A stretch of 64,000 nt of DNA, taken from the NCBI GenBank assembly GCA_947846985.1, contig CANTUZ010000025.1:13576100-13640099 (forward strand). Direction: 5' to 3'. Shown piece by piece: positions 35,270 to 47,700 of this stretch. Within the stretch, counting starts at the first letter, position 1, and the number at the start of each line of letters is the position of its first letter. Under the pieces are notes generated by a model, which saw only the letters and a program-made list of their open reading frames with translations, had not been told where the DNA came from and did no database searches. A program made the position numbers and the translations under genes. The stretch comes from Fratercula arctica. Lineage: Eukaryota > Chordata > Aves > Charadriiformes > Alcidae.

Positions 35270-35629
35270 TGTCCTGGTTCCAGTGGGGATAGGGTTAATT
35301 CTCCCCAAGACATGGGTATTCCATGCCATGTGAGGCATGCCCACCCTGAGCTGCTGGGGGAGGGGGCAGGAAGTCACCGCTTGGAGCGGGCTGGGGCGTC
35401 CCGGGTCCGGTTGGTGAGCGGTGGGGAGCGGCGGTTCCGTAATCGTGTTTGTATATTCCTCTATCCGTGTTATTGTTGCTGGTTTTTTTGTGTTCCCTCT
35501 GCTGTTCTGTTAAACTGCCTTTGTCTTAACCCAAGAGTTTTGCCTTTTTCTTCTGATCCTTCCCATATTGGGAAGGCCCAAGCGAGCGGCACGTGGTTCT
35601 TTGTTGCTGTCTGAGGCCAAACCACGACA
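35270..35629 (+). repeat. 3' LTR of element F
   Basis: 360 bp, TGTCCTGGTTCC...ACCACGACA, same family as the LTRs of A and B and closest to the left LTR of B in the GGTGAGCGGTGGGGAGC region. Confidence 0.92.
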
Positions 35630-35634
35630 AATGC

Positions 35635-36959
35635 GTACCAATAAAGAAACTCTGTGAGTTGGCTCATACAAATGCATGTACAGTCTATTTAACTTCCAAA
35701 GCAATGGCTGCATTCCTCAGTGCTATAACTGAGAAATTAAATTGTATACTGATTTCAGAGTTTTTCTCAGAGTGGTGGTATTATGAAAGTGCAGGTGTTG
35801 CTGATGGAAAGCAGTAATGGAGAGCAGTTCTCTAGTTGTCAGCGTGAGTCAGGGTTCTGGTACAGCTCATTGGAGCAGCACAGATCTACATGCTGAGAAT
35901 CTGGTATGGTTGCTTTAAGAAGTACTGAAATATATGTTCTGTTGTAAAATGTATTCATTTTACATCACAGTTGATTAATATAATTTTTGAGCCATTTTTT
36001 TCCTTCTTCTTATGGGCACTCATGCCAGGGGAGATTCACATTTGGAGTACCTTTTCATCTGTCTGTGTGACTACGTGGTGCCCTGGTTAGTTTGAGCTGC
36101 AATGCCATGTATTAGTACAGCCCACTGAGTGCCCAAGTAGCATTAGTAGGTACATGCTGAGAGAAATTTGTAAGATATCCTCTCTTAAAGAACAGCAGAA
36201 CATTTTATATTTTTTGGTGTTTGTCTGCATTTATATAAGTAGATATAAAAATGTTTGCCAAATTACAGCATTTTGCTCTCATGATTTTTGAACTCCATTT
36301 TATATTTTAGGCTATCTTTTTTCTGTTGCTTTCATGGAGCTCTAATACTTTCAGATGTATTTTTTTTCATGTTTCTTGCATGTGTGCATTACAGTGGCCA
36401 AGCATTTTGGGGAAATCAGCAGCTATTTTTCCTACTCTTCCTGTCACTAATGGTAGTGCTGTCCTCAGATGCACCTCAGAACTAGATTGCGATAATATCT
36501 GCATAATTCCTTACTGGTCAGTGCAGATGCAGTGCAGCTAATCCAAATCCAGAGGAGATATTTAACCCAGAGCATCAGACAAGGTGCACCTGCAGGCAGC
36601 AGCATGTGTGCAGACTGATATACTAGCAGGCACATATAACTCTCTGAGAGTGAATCCATTTATTGAGAAACAGGGCCTGACTCACAACTATGTCGCCAGC
36701 ATCTCAATCATTCCACCACTGCTAGTGCAGATTTGTAAGCAGTTGCTTAGCTTACTAGTTACTTAGTCTGAGATCACATGTATCTACACATTGCTGTGTT
36801 TTCAATACTTTGCCTTACTGGCCTTTGTTTGTAGGAGTTTCATAACGTCACACTTGAATAAATCAGGAAAGCCTCTTCATTGGATGTGGGATTTGGACTT
36901 ATTTATTGAACGCATATATAAAATATACGTTCCTTTTCTGGGTTAGATGAATATGGCCC
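35635..36959. other. Unique sequence, no gene recognised
   Basis: AT-rich; no exon or named repeat seen. Confidence 0.4.
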
Positions 36960-39900
36960 ATCCACCTAGTCATAGCCAGTAGCTAGTATCATCAAGCGAT
37001 GTATCATGATATATGTAATCACTATGAGATCCTAATTCATTCCACCTTTTATCCCCACAAATCAGTTTATTAACAGTCATGATCAAGTCATTGCAATTCA
37101 TTAACATGCAATCAGTTTATAATTGCAGGTCATTAATTCAAAATTGAGTTCTTAACACAGCCCCTTACTAGCAAATATGTGTACAATATCTACTGAGCTA
37201 ACAATGCTCCATTTGATAAACAGCAAATAACTTTCTCTTGCCAGGAGCCAGAGAGCCTTAATTCTTTTAATAACTCATAATTGCCTGCATACCATTTACC
37301 ACATGCTCCCAAAGGAAATCCCATAAGTTTAATAGAGGTGGCATTAGTCAGTTCCTGGACTTGATCTTTAAGATGTTGATATTTCTGTACTTTCTCAGCC
37401 ACTGCATCAGCCAGAGATGTCAATTTATTTTCATACCTGACTAATATCTATTACAAAAGCCTGATCTCCTTTGACAAATACCAAGTCCGGTTTGTATAAT
37501 TAATTTTGTTGATCTTTCAGCAGCGGCTTCTGGAATACTACCCAGTCTGTCTTTCTGGTTTCGTCCGCCAACAGTTCACATAACTGATTGTGTCTTTTAT
37601 TCCTGGCATCTTGTGCTGCTGGGCAGTATCCAATAATATGTGAACAAGTCTCATTTTCTGCCTGACAACGCTGACAAGATTTGATCTGAGTCTCTTGTCT
37701 TCCTCTCGCCAGGAATTCTCTAGTGTGATAAACATTAGCTTGTAGTTGTAAAGCCATGACAAGCTTCCTCTGGGGAATGCACCTATAATTTATGATCTAG
37801 CTGTTACTGATTTTATCCCTTTCAAAGTTGGCAATTCCATGGCCCTGGGACAGCAGCTTGGTCCAATTAACACACTCTCATTTACGCCAGTTACAGGATC
37901 TTGGAAAGATGGTTTTTGGAGCAGGAATCTCCCATTCTGAGACCAGTTTCTCACCGTCCAATTCCTTGGATATCACCATGACTGTTTTCAGATCCCAAAT
38001 AGATGGCATTTTATCCTTTTCACCTCCAGCTACTATCCACAATCTTTCAAATTCTTTCTCAATACCCTTTTGTTTAACAACAGCTCTTATTGTTTCATCT
38101 GAAGACTGCGCAATTCTGTGTAGTCTTCAGGCCTGTACACTGGGGATCAAGCCCACAAGTCTGGTGATACCCAGACCTCCATCCTGAGTGCTGGAATACA
38201 GGATGGCATCACAAGTACTTGGTGGTAAATGTAGCCATTCCTTGACGGCAGTTCATATTGCCAAATCAAGGGCTTCAAGGCTTTTATGTCGGTTTGATCT
38301 GATAAGTAGATCAATCGTGGGATGGTATAGCCTTTCAAGATGTCAACCTTCTGAAATGGCTTCAATGCAGCCTTCCCAATTCATTGTAACCATCCATCAA
38401 CTTTCTCTAGCAGTTCTGGTTTTGATATTCCAGTCCATGGGTCGATATGTAGACCCAGGTACTCTTTAGAACTACCAGGTTCAATCATATTGAGGGGGCT
38501 GTAAAAGCCACAGCACTTTTCCCCTTGTATCTTGAGGCCAGTTAGTTCACAAAAAACCTTCAAAACTTCTACGTTCCTTCCCATGATCTACTCAACAGTA
38601 CCAAGTCATCTGCAAAAGCCGTAGTTGTTATACTTTTCAAACAGTGTTGGAATCCACTCCCTTCTTCCTCCAACTTATACAGCAGGGGGCTTCCACAGAT
38701 AAGTTAAATAAAATCAGAGACAAAGGATCACCCTGTTTTACATCAATCTGAATCCCGATGGGATCCAACTGTTCATTTTTCAGGTCAATATGAGTACTGA
38801 TGTTATGATACAAATCTGTAATTAGGGCAATAATATGATTGTCCACGCCCTTCTGTTTAAGAGCCATAATGATGTGAGACTGGCTCATGGTATCAAAAGC
38901 TTTTGCTAAATCCACAAAGACTACCCCCAGGGATCAATGTTCCCTCTTTGCATTTCAAATTAGGAGCTGTAATAATTTCAAATTTTCGGAACATCCTGAT
39001 GTCCTTATAAACCCCCTTTGTCGCTGGTTAATAGGGCACGCCTTTGTCAATCTTGCTGTTGAAATCCTTGAGAACAATCTTAAAGTGGTTGATCCAATTG
39101 TAATTGGTTGCCAATTATTGATGTCATTCTGGTGCTCTGGTAAAGCAGATTTTGATATTAACACAGTCCAACATTGTCTCACCGTGTCTGGTATAATTCC
39201 AGATACTAACCATAGATTGAAAAGTTCCATTAACTGTGTGTAATGAGGATCTATCTTAATAAGATCTCTCAAACTTAGCCCATCTGGTCCTGGTGCCGCT
39301 TTCTTACTCATCTCTCTGATGTTTTTAGAGATTTCTTTTGCTGTGATCATGGCTTCGAATGCCAAGTTGTCTGCCTGGCCAATGGTTCTGAAAGCACCCA
39401 GGCCCTTGAACGTTCTTGGTGAGTCCCATCTAGAATTGAACACTTTGAGCACCTCGTCCAGTGGGATACCACACCTTGGGGATTCCACATCATCCAGGAT
39501 AATACCAGCAAGTTTCCCTCTATCCAGGTAAAACATCACTGGAATTGTAGGAATTGCCCCCCACTTCACAGCTCTCTTCTTCATCTACTTGGTTCAGAAG
39601 GACGAGCCCTTCGGGCCACTTGGAGCTTCCGACCTTGGCTTGCTTTCAGCTTGGTGGACTTTTTAAACAGGCATGAATAGTAGTCCTTGGCTTCAGTTCC
39701 CTGAAGAATGGGCAGTTTTTCAGATGTCAACCAATCAGAAATCACTCTTCAATAATGGGACCTCAGTCCTCCTGCATGCAAGCCAGTGTCCACAAGATGT
39801 TCCCCTTCTTTTACTAGATGTCATCTCCATTCTTGATCTTTTTCCTTTCTCTTTACAGGACTTCTATTATGAAGTCCTCTTCTCTTATCACTTATCTGTT

Positions 39901-41090
39901 TAGCTATTTTAGACAGAATATGTTCCACAATCAGCTTTTTGATGTTCTTAGGCCCCTCATACTGTTTGTCCAACTTCCGCAACAATACCACCTCCTCCTC
40001 CAACCAGCGCTGCTGGTGTATCCCTCTCACAGTACCTGCCTTGGGGCAGGAGGCAGTAATCTGCTCAAGTTTCCTGGTAACTGGGTGAGCCAAGCGTTTA
40101 TGTTGACCTTGGCCGATTTTTGTTTCAAATACTCTCTCACATTCCCCACAGGCCCAGCCCTCCACGGGGGAAGTTCCATAGCCCCCTTACACTTTGGAAC
40201 GTGGAAGGCAATACTATGATGTTTCACATTCATTCTCCCACATTGGGCACACTGAAACAAGATCTTTTTCTTTCCATGCGCTCTCTTCAGATGTTTAATC
40301 AGACCCAACATCTTTCTTATCTGGTTCCCACAACACAGACATGGTAGATTTTTGTCCAGGACCTTCACCACCGGTGTGCCCTCGGTTGGCAGGCCAACGC
40401 TGGAACCCAGGATAGGCAGTGATGACAAGGGAGAAAGCTGAGCCATGGCTCCTGGGGTTGAGGCTTCCCCCTCCTTTTCACTCTCAGCCTCTCCTGGGTG
40501 GGGGCTAATGGTACTACCCATGAGACTTGGAGAAGCAGGTACCTCATACACCTCTGGCAACATGGCTAGTTTATCATTACAGGCAGAAGGATGGTATCAC
40601 TTTAAACAACCAATCTTCAAGTTAAACTCCAACCCTCTCGAATTCACTCACCCTTCCACCAGTTTCTTGTAATCCTTGATGGTATTAGTGACTATCTTGT
40701 CTCGCCAATCTGTAGGATTTGTTTGTGTGGCAGTAGACACAAACGCAACCCATATTGTCCGACCCATTATGCCAATCCGAATATTGGGGTGTACAATGCC
40801 TGACAGCACCCCTTGAAGCTGTCAGACTAAGCCCAACTATACCCATGGGCATAGGCTCTGGGCAATGATACATGATCAGTGCCAGGAATTTGTTTCGCCT
40901 TTTGTAAATACTATTGAGTGGTCGGTGAAGCTGATTGGGAGGAAGTAACTATAATTCCACCACACTGGGGAAGAGAGGTCATCTTGGTTATCCTGAAGGG
41001 CATCCAGCAGGACCGCGAGGACACGTGACCTCTGCAACTTAGCCCAGTTAGTAACTATGGTCCTGTCTTAAGAGTGTCATAGATGTCACA
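36960..41090 (-). mobile_element. R2-type non-LTR retrotransposon, decayed
   Basis: Minus-strand element with the R2 domain order: three N-terminal zinc fingers, Myb-like region, RT, CCHC-type motif and restriction-like endonuclease. Its ORF is broken by several frameshifts. Both outer borders are approximate: coding homology covers 40563-37190, and the flanking sequence is taken as UTR. I found no 28S rRNA sequence on either side, though R2 normally sits in 28S genes. Confidence 0.82.
37190..40563 (-). pseudogene. R2 ORF (zinc fingers, RT, endonuclease), broken
   Basis: Pieces in order. 40563-40027: a CLCC...HLKRAH finger and a CAQC...H...C finger. 40165-39821: a third finger CGEC...HKRLAH and a W-rich Myb-like stretch. 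39584-38955: RT start with AAPGPDGLS and INQRQRGFI, then SGCSENLKLLQLL. 38915-38637: DLAKAFDT and VKQGDPLS. The AFADDL catalytic motif lies about 38605-38625. 38584-38147: thumb-like GLHIDPW. 37757-37500: CQRC...H...C knuckle. 37500-37440: the KPDLVFVKGD...VIDI endonuclease motif. 37423-37190: C-terminal segment with GFPLGACGKW. Three fingers point to the R2 A-type arrangement. At least six frame changes or stops separate the pieces, so it is dead. Confidence 0.85.
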
Positions 41091-42536
41091 CTCAGAGAAT
41101 CAGGAGCAAAGCAGAAGCATCAAAAATTTGGAGTCAGTGGAGTCTGTGGGAGACTGTCCTGCATAAGCAAAACAAGACTTTGTGATGTTGGTTTTATTTT
41201 TTCTAGTACAAAGCTAGATTTTAATTTGCTGGTGACCAATGGTAGTCCAATTCAGAAGAGACAGCATCAAATCAAGAATCCATTTTGAACTCTTTAATCT
41301 CTAAGCACTAACCAACTCTTTTTTGCTGGCAATAATAGCAATGCTTCAACCATTGTTTTAATTTGCAGACTATCTTCCTAAGCTAGTAGACTAAAAGATT
41401 TAGCTTTTCTTGCTCACACATTAAAACAGTGCAGTATATCAAGTGGTATGGGAATTTGGATTTGAGTAGAATTCGGCCTCCTTTCTTCACACAAGCTCTT
41501 GCACAAGTCAGCGGCCTTGGCTCTAGCATAGCCTGTCACCAGGTCAGATGCAGCCCTGGCCCAGACTGGGGGAGAGGAGAGGAAGTGCATAGCTATGGCT
41601 ACATCATCTGATGCATGTGTTGCTTTTGTCTTGGGATCATAGCTTTCATTAGTATTAAAGAATCAGAGAGAGAGGAGCAAGTCATCTCCTCATGTAATTT
41701 GAAATGAACTTCTGTGAATTATATGACAGTAAACAGGGAGTAGACCAATAATGTAATCAAATGCTATCACAAAGAACAGCTTTTTCAGATTATAAAGTCT
41801 TACTAGAACAGTTTGGTTTCCAGAGAATTTGGTTTAAATGAAATATGTAACTAATTTAGAAAAAAATTTAACAGTGGTTTTTGTAAAGAAACACTATTCT
41901 TGTTTGGAGCAGCAAGGGCTTTTAGTTATGGCAGAAATCATGGATAGTAGAAGCATCACAGTTCCATATACTTGGATTGTGGCACATAAATTGTCCATCT
42001 CCCTAACCTTATATAATGGGAGATAGGATGCAAGACTCTCAGTCTTGGAGGTTGCTTTTTTTTAATTGAAATTGGATAGGGATCAGAAAAACTATATCTT
42101 TGTCTCAAACAAGAGACCTGATTTAGAGCGCTCTGAACAGTAGTGACTCTAGACTTCATCAGATATCAGATCAGATTCTTGAGAGTAGATTTTTATCTCC
42201 AACCTGTACGAAAGCCTGTGAGTCACTTAAATCCTACTAATTTTTGCATCCAGCAAGGAGTCCCAACATTGAAAGCCATAGGAGTCTCATTCTAAGCTGA
42301 GTATCCCCTTACTGACCGGATTCATTCAATGTTGACTTCTTTTATCTGAGATCTGCATGAGCTTCAGAACATGAAGTTTTTCTAGCCCCCACTCAAAATC
42401 TTCAAGAGCAGGCATTTTGGCTGTAAGCATCAGCCTGTTCATAGGTGCAGGAGGCAGTGTTCACCTGTAAAGGTGCTTCTTGAATGCACACTCTTTGTTT
42501 CTCCTAAGTGAGAGGCAGTGAGATGTATTTAGTCTC
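41091..42536. other. Unique sequence, no gene recognised
   Basis: AT-rich host DNA. Ends with gtctc (42532-42536), the left target duplication of the outer solo LTR. Confidence 0.4.
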
Positions 42537-42555
42537 TGTTGTGGTTTAACCCCAG
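42537..42555 (-). repeat. Outer solo LTR, left fragment (19 bp)
   Basis: TGTTGTGGTTTAACCCCAG, the terminus of a bird ERV-L LTR, cut by insertion of provirus B. The rest lies at 56388-56940. Left flank gtctc equals right flank gtctc (56941-56945). Confidence 0.85.
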
Positions 42556-42898
42556 TGTAGTAGTGTGGCCTCAGACGGCAACAGAGAACCACGTGTCACT
42601 CGCTCGGCTCTTCCCAATACGGGAAGGATCAGAAGAAAAAGGCAAAACTCTTGGGTTAAGACAAAGGCAGTTTAACAGAACAGCAAAGGGAACAAGAAAA
42701 CAACAACAATAACACGGACAGAGGAATATACAAATGCGATTACGGAACGGCCGCTCCCCGCCGCTCACCGAGCGAAACCGGGACGCGCCAGCCCGCTCCA
42801 AACCCGACTGCCTGCCCCCTCCCCTCCTCTTAATCTCAGGATGGGCATGGCTCACATGGCATGGAATAATTAACCCTGTCCCTGCCGGAACCAGGACA
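42556..42898 (-). repeat. 3' LTR of provirus B
   Basis: 343 bp, TGTAGTAGTGTGGCC...CCAGGACA on the plus strand. Its middle (CCGCTCACCGAGCGAAACCG) resembles the LTR of F rather than B's own 5' LTR. Confidence 0.9.
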
Positions 42899-43195
42899 TT
42901 AGCCACCCCTTATTCCATACCATTTTTGCCATGCCCAGATCTTACAGTTTTCGGAATATGTGACTGGTGTACCCGGTGTGGCTCATGCACACAGTCCATG
43001 GGCCGAAGATGTAGATCTTGAGGAAGTTGCTGGGCGCCAGCTGCTGAGGTCAGCTCTGATCCCATCAATGCTGCGCTTTACTCAATTCTTCATCAAAGTC
43101 CATCTGTCCTTAATTTGGGTGATTCTTAATGTAGTACAGCCGATAGCAATTACAGTAACGAGGAAATACAGTGACAGTGTTACACATGATTTGAT

Positions 43196-46100
43196 TCATT
43201 GGCTATTCTCACCCAAAATCAAGTCCCCATGAGGTACACATCGGACTTCCCCATCCTTCTGCATCACCCACCAAGTGCACCCAGGTCCTTGGGCAAAAGC
43301 AATCCCACGGATGGGTTTGCCTTTGCCTGAGGCAGGACTAACCCAGACTGTCTTCCCCAGCATATTCTTCATGTGCACTACGGGGACTTTATCCCCTTCT
43401 ACGGTACGTGGAAGTTTTGACTGGGCAGGGCCAGCCCGATTGGTAGATCCCCTGGTCTTAACTAGCCAGGTAGCCTTTGCTAAACGTGCATCCCAATGTT
43501 TTAAGGTCCCACCACCCATTGCTCTCAGTGTAGTTTTTAACAGTCCATTGTACCGTTCTATCTTCCCAGAGGCTGGTGCGTGATAGGGGATGTGATATAC
43601 CCACTCAATGCCATGCTCTTTGGCCCAGGTGTCTATGAGGCTGTTTTGGAAATGAGTCCCGTTGTCCGACTCAATTCTCTCTGGGGTACCATGTCGCCAC
43701 AGGACTTGCTTTTCAAGGCCCAGGATAGTATTCCGGGCAGTGGCATGGGGCACAGGGTATGTTTCCAGCCATCCAGTGGTTGCTTCCACCATGGTGAGCA
43801 CATAGCGCTTGCCTTGACGGGTTCGTGGCAGTGTGATATAATCAATCTGCCAGGCCTCCCCATATTTATATTTCAACCATCGTCCTCCATACCAAAGAGG
43901 CTTCAAACGCTTGGCTTGCTTGATTGCAGCGCATGTCTCACATTCATGGATGACCTGTGCAATAGTGTCCATGGTCAAGTTCACCCCTCGGTCACGAGCC
44001 CATCTATATGTCGCATCTCTTCCTTGGTGGCCCGAGGTCTCATGGGCCCACCGAGCTATGAATAGTTCACCCTTATGTTGCTAATCCAGATCCACTTGAG
44101 CCACTTCAATCCTAGCAGCCCAATCCACCTGCTGGTTGTTCTGATGTTCCTCTGTGGCCCAATTCTTGGGTACGTGGGCATCTACGTGGCGTACTTTCAC
44201 AACCAGATTCTCTATCCGGGCAGCAATATCTTGCCATAGTTCAGCAGCCCAGATGGGTTTGCCTCTGCGCTGCCAGTTGCCCTGCTTCCACTGCTGTAAC
44301 CACCCCCACAGAGCATTTGCCACCATCCATGAGTCAGTGTAGAGAGAAAGTACTGGCCATTTTCTCGCTCGGCAATGTCCAAAGCCAGCTGAATGGCTTT
44401 CACCTCTGCAAACTGGCTCGTTTCACCTTGTCCTTCACTGGCTTCTGCAACTTGTCGTGTAGGATTCGACACAGCAGCCTTCCACTTGCGATGCTTTCCC
44501 ACAATCCGGCAGGACCCATCAGTGAACAGGGCATATTGCTTCTCATTTTCTGGCAGGTGGGGCCTCTTCCGCACGCGTCACCTCCTCCTCTGGTGACATT
44601 CCAAAACCCTTGCCTTCTGGCCAGTCCATGATCACTTCCAGAATTCCTGGGCGACTGGGGTTTCCCATTCGAGTTCGCTGTGTGATCAGTGCAATCCACT
44701 TACTCCATGTAGCATCAGTTGCGTGATGCGTGGTGGGGACCCTTTCTTTGAACATCCAACCCAGAAACGGCAGTCGAGGTGCTAAGAGGAGCTGCGCTTC
44801 TGTACCGACCACCTCCGAAGCAGCTCGAACCCCTTCATATGCTGCCAATATCTCCTTTTCTGTTGGAGTGTAGCGGGCTTCGGATCCTCTGTATCTCTGA
44901 CTCCAAAACCCTAGGGGTCGACCTCGGGTCTCCCCTGGTGCTTTCTGCCAGAGGCTCCAGGTAGGGCCATTCTCCCTGGCTGCGGTGCAGAGCACGTTTT
45001 TCACATCTTGTCCTGCCCAGACTGGCCCCAGGGCCACTGCATGGACTATTTCCTGTTTGATTTGTTCAAAAGCTTGTCGTTGCTCAGGACCCCATTTAAA
45101 ATTGTTCTTCTTCCGGGTTACTTGATACAGAGGGCTCACAATCAGACTGTAATCTGGGATATGCATCCTCCAAAAACCCACAATGCCTAAGAAAGCTTGT
45201 GTTTCCTTTTTACTAGTTGGTGGAGACATAGCTGCTATTTTGTTGATCACATCCATTGGGATCTGGCGGCGTCCATCTTGCCATTTTATTCCTAAGAACT
45301 GGATCTCCTGCGCAGGTCCCTTGACCTTACTTCGTTTTATGGCAAAACCAGCTTTCAGAAGGATTCGGACTATTTTATCCCCTTTCTCAAAAACTTCTTC
45401 GGCTGTGTTTCCCCATACAATGATGTCATCAATGTACTGCAGATGTTCTGGAGCTTCACCCTGTTCCAGTGCAGTCTGGATCAGTCCATGGCAAATGGTG
45501 GGGCTGTGTTTCCACCCCTGGGGCAGTCGATTCCAGGTGTACTGGATGCCTCTCCAGGTGAAAGCAAACTGTGGCCTGCACTCTGCTGCCAAAGGGATTG
45601 AGAAAAATGCATTCGCTATATCAATCGTGGCATACCACTTGGCTGCCTTGGACTCCAGTTCATACTGGAGTTCTAGCATGTCCGGCACAGCAGCGCTCAG
45701 CGGTGGCGTGACTTCATTCAGGCCACGATAGTCTACAGTTAGCCTCCACTCTCCATTAGATTTTCGCACCGGCCATATAGGACTGTTAAAAGGTGAGCGA
45801 GTCTTGCTGATCACTCCTTGAACCTCTAGCTGACGAATCAGCTTATGGATGGGAATCAGAGAGTCTCGGTTAGTGCGATATTGCCGCCAATGCACCGTTG
45901 TGGTAGCAATCGGCACCTGCTGTTCTTCGACCCTCAACAACCCCACAACAGAAGAGTCCTCCGAGAGACAAGGCAAGGTAGACAGCTGTTTAACTTCCTC
46001 CGTCTCCAAGGCAGCTATGCCAAAGGCCCACCGATACCCCTTTGGGTCCTTAAAATACCCTCTCCTGAGGTAATCTATACCAAGGATGCATGGAGCCTCT

Positions 46101-46369
46101 GGGCCAGTCACAATGGGATGCTTTTGCCACTCATTCCCAGTTAGGCTCACTTCCGCCTCCAGTACAGTCAACTCTTGGGATCCCCCTGTGACCCCAGAAA
46201 TACAAATGGGCTCTGCCCCTCTATAGCTTGATGGTATCAGAGTGCACTGTGCTCCTGTGTCCACTAGAGCCTTATACTCCTGTGGGTCTGATGTGCCAGG
46301 CCATCGAATCCACACTGTCCAATAAACCCGGTTGTCCCTTTCCTCCACCTGGCTGGAGGCAGGGCCCCT
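43196..46369 (-). pseudogene. pol: ERV-L pol of provirus B
   Basis: In frame with gag through the TAG at 46370. A 609-codon open stretch (46369-44543) carries protease (LVDTGAQC) and RT with YIDD (about 45425-45436), extending into the connection region. An 11-base deletion near 44557 relative to A shifts frame in front of RNase H. RNase H (ALFTDGSCR) then reads in 44574-44360, and a one-base deletion near 44360 shifts it again. A TAG at 44081-44083 replaces the Trp of VDLDW. Integrase is open from 44080 to the TGA at 43196, including the zinc motif and the D, D, E residues (WQIDYI, ESDNGTHF, KIERYNG). So protease-RT and integrase are each intact but separated by three lesions. Confidence 0.92.
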
Positions 46370-46372
46370 CTA
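46370..46372 (-). promoter_or_regulatory. In-frame TAG between gag and pol, provirus B
   Basis: TAG AGG GGC CCT GCC TCC, identical in placement to A. Confidence 0.65.
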
Positions 46373-46751
46373 ATACTGGTCATGGTATCCGGTACTCACT
46401 TCTTGCAGGAATGACTTGGAAGTTCCTTCAAGAGGATCAGAAGCAAGATCAGGCCTTCTGCTCTCTCTGGGTAGCTGCCCACTGGAAACTGGGGCGGCAC
46501 TTTTCCTGGAGGGATCCCCTTTTGTGGTTGTCCTTCCTTGCAACTCCTGTACCCGTGTCCGCAGGATCCAAGTAGGTTGTCCATCCCACTTCCTCATGTC
46601 CTCTCCATGGTCTCGCAGGTAGAACCACAGGGTGCCTCGTGGTGTGCACCCTCTGTACTCTCTCTCGAGTGGGGAAATGCCTGCTCCTAATAGTTGAGAT
46701 GCTGGCCCGTACAGATGGGGAGTAGGATATATTCTCTTCAAGTTGCTGGAC
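46370..46751 (-). pseudogene. gag: ERV-L gag of B, C-terminal part (left of element C)
   Basis: Encodes the Gag tail (NLKRIYPTPHLYG, GTLWFYLRDHGEDM, ending GYHDQY). Joined over the target duplication ctggac to 54328-55941. The frame reaching the insertion from the right does not lead into this tail frame, so a frameshift shared with A lies in the region between the coiled coil and the tail. Confidence 0.85.
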
Positions 46752-47072
46752 TGTGGAGCATTGATTTGGACTCTGGCAGGGTATGGACCAAAGACCTTTA
46801 TTACAACAATTTCCCGAGTTTTATAGGTACAGGTACTGTCCACGCGTAGGCAGCATCCTGCTGATAGGTTGAAGGTCGATTGCCACACGCTTCTCAGTGT
46901 CTTCTAACTGGTCGTCTCTGACTGTTCACGCGGAGCAGCAGCTTTGCTTTTCACATTCCTTTCCTTGCTGATATCTCCTGATGCTTGCTTATCTTTTCTC
47001 TCAAGGCGCCTCTCACGGGTACAGCTTTGTCTCATCAAGGCCAGATTCCCTATGCTACTCTCTATCTCCACA
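46752..47072 (-). repeat. 3' LTR of element C
   Basis: 321 bp, TGTGGAGCATTG...TATCTCCACA on the plus strand. AATAAA on the minus strand at 46797-46802. Confidence 0.93.
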
Positions 47073-47096
47073 ATTCCCCCTTTTTTATTTTTTCTG
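47073..47096 (-). promoter_or_regulatory. Polypurine tract of element C
   Basis: The minus strand is A-rich then GGGGGAAT immediately before the 3' LTR. Confidence 0.8.
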
Positions 47097-47224
47097 CAAC
47101 GAAAGCTTGATTAATCATTTTTTGCACTATTTTTTGTAAGCAGCCTAAAATACAGCACACGACAAGCATTGGATGACAAAGACGACATGCTTAGAAAATT
47201 TAAAACATAAGTTGCTTTATACAA

Positions 47225-47700
47225 TCACTCTTGAGGTGTCATACCTATGGGATTCCCCCTTTTTCGTTTATCAAGCATGGTTTTTAAAGTATGATGAATA
47301 TGTTTCACAATTGCTTGCCCAGTTGGTTAATGAGGAATACCGGTGACATGTTTAATACCCCATGTCTGTAGAGAGGCCTGTATTTTATCGGACACATAAG
47401 CTGGTCTTTTATCAGTTTTTAGAGTTTTCGGTACTCCCATGACTGCAATGCATTGCAACCAATGTCAAATAACATCACGAGCCTTCTCTCCTATATGAGC
47501 ACTAGCTACAACAAGGTGAGAAAACAAATCAACTGAAACATGTACATAGCGCAAACGTCCAAATTCCATAATGTGTGTAACCTCGGATAGCCAAAGTTCA
47601 TCAGGTGTAAGCCCTGGCGGGTTAACCCCCACAAATGATGGCAGAGGAGCCAGCTGCTGACAGCGCAAATGACCCTGCAAAATCAATCATGCTAACATTT
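47225..47700 (-). pseudogene. Second, divergent integrase fragment inside element C
   Basis: 47686-47465 and the following frame encode an integrase core homologous to, but clearly different from, C's own integrase (PSFVGVNPPGLTPDELW, EFGRLRYVHVSVDLFS, then a KTLKTDKRPAYVS block). The catalytic residues are changed: Asp to Glu in the first motif, DNGPGY altered to DKRPAY, and the final Glu position reads Lys. It lies between the Env remnant and the 3' LTR, where no integrase belongs, so it was picked up by recombination or inserted. Confidence 0.8.

Larger units (their letters stand above)
34243..35629 (+). mobile_element. ERV-L element F, internally deleted provirus
   Basis: Plus-strand relative of A and B. 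It starts with about 20 bases of LTR (TGTCCTGGTTCCGGCGGGGA) joined directly to the middle of integrase, runs through the pol end and 3' region, and ends in a complete 3' LTR (35270-35629). Perfect 5-bp target duplications aatgc flank it (34238-34242 and 35630-35634). The ends are therefore the original integration ends, and most of the 5' LTR plus gag, protease, RT and RNase H were lost. Confidence 0.9.

Noticed and set aside
41838..42026. 62-codon plus-strand ORF
   Set aside because: No domain, AT-rich context; not supported.
45183..45731. 182-codon plus-strand ORF (also 15535-16083 and 24641-24988)
   Set aside because: It is the antisense shadow of the conserved RT region of ERV-L pol and appears in every copy for that reason only.
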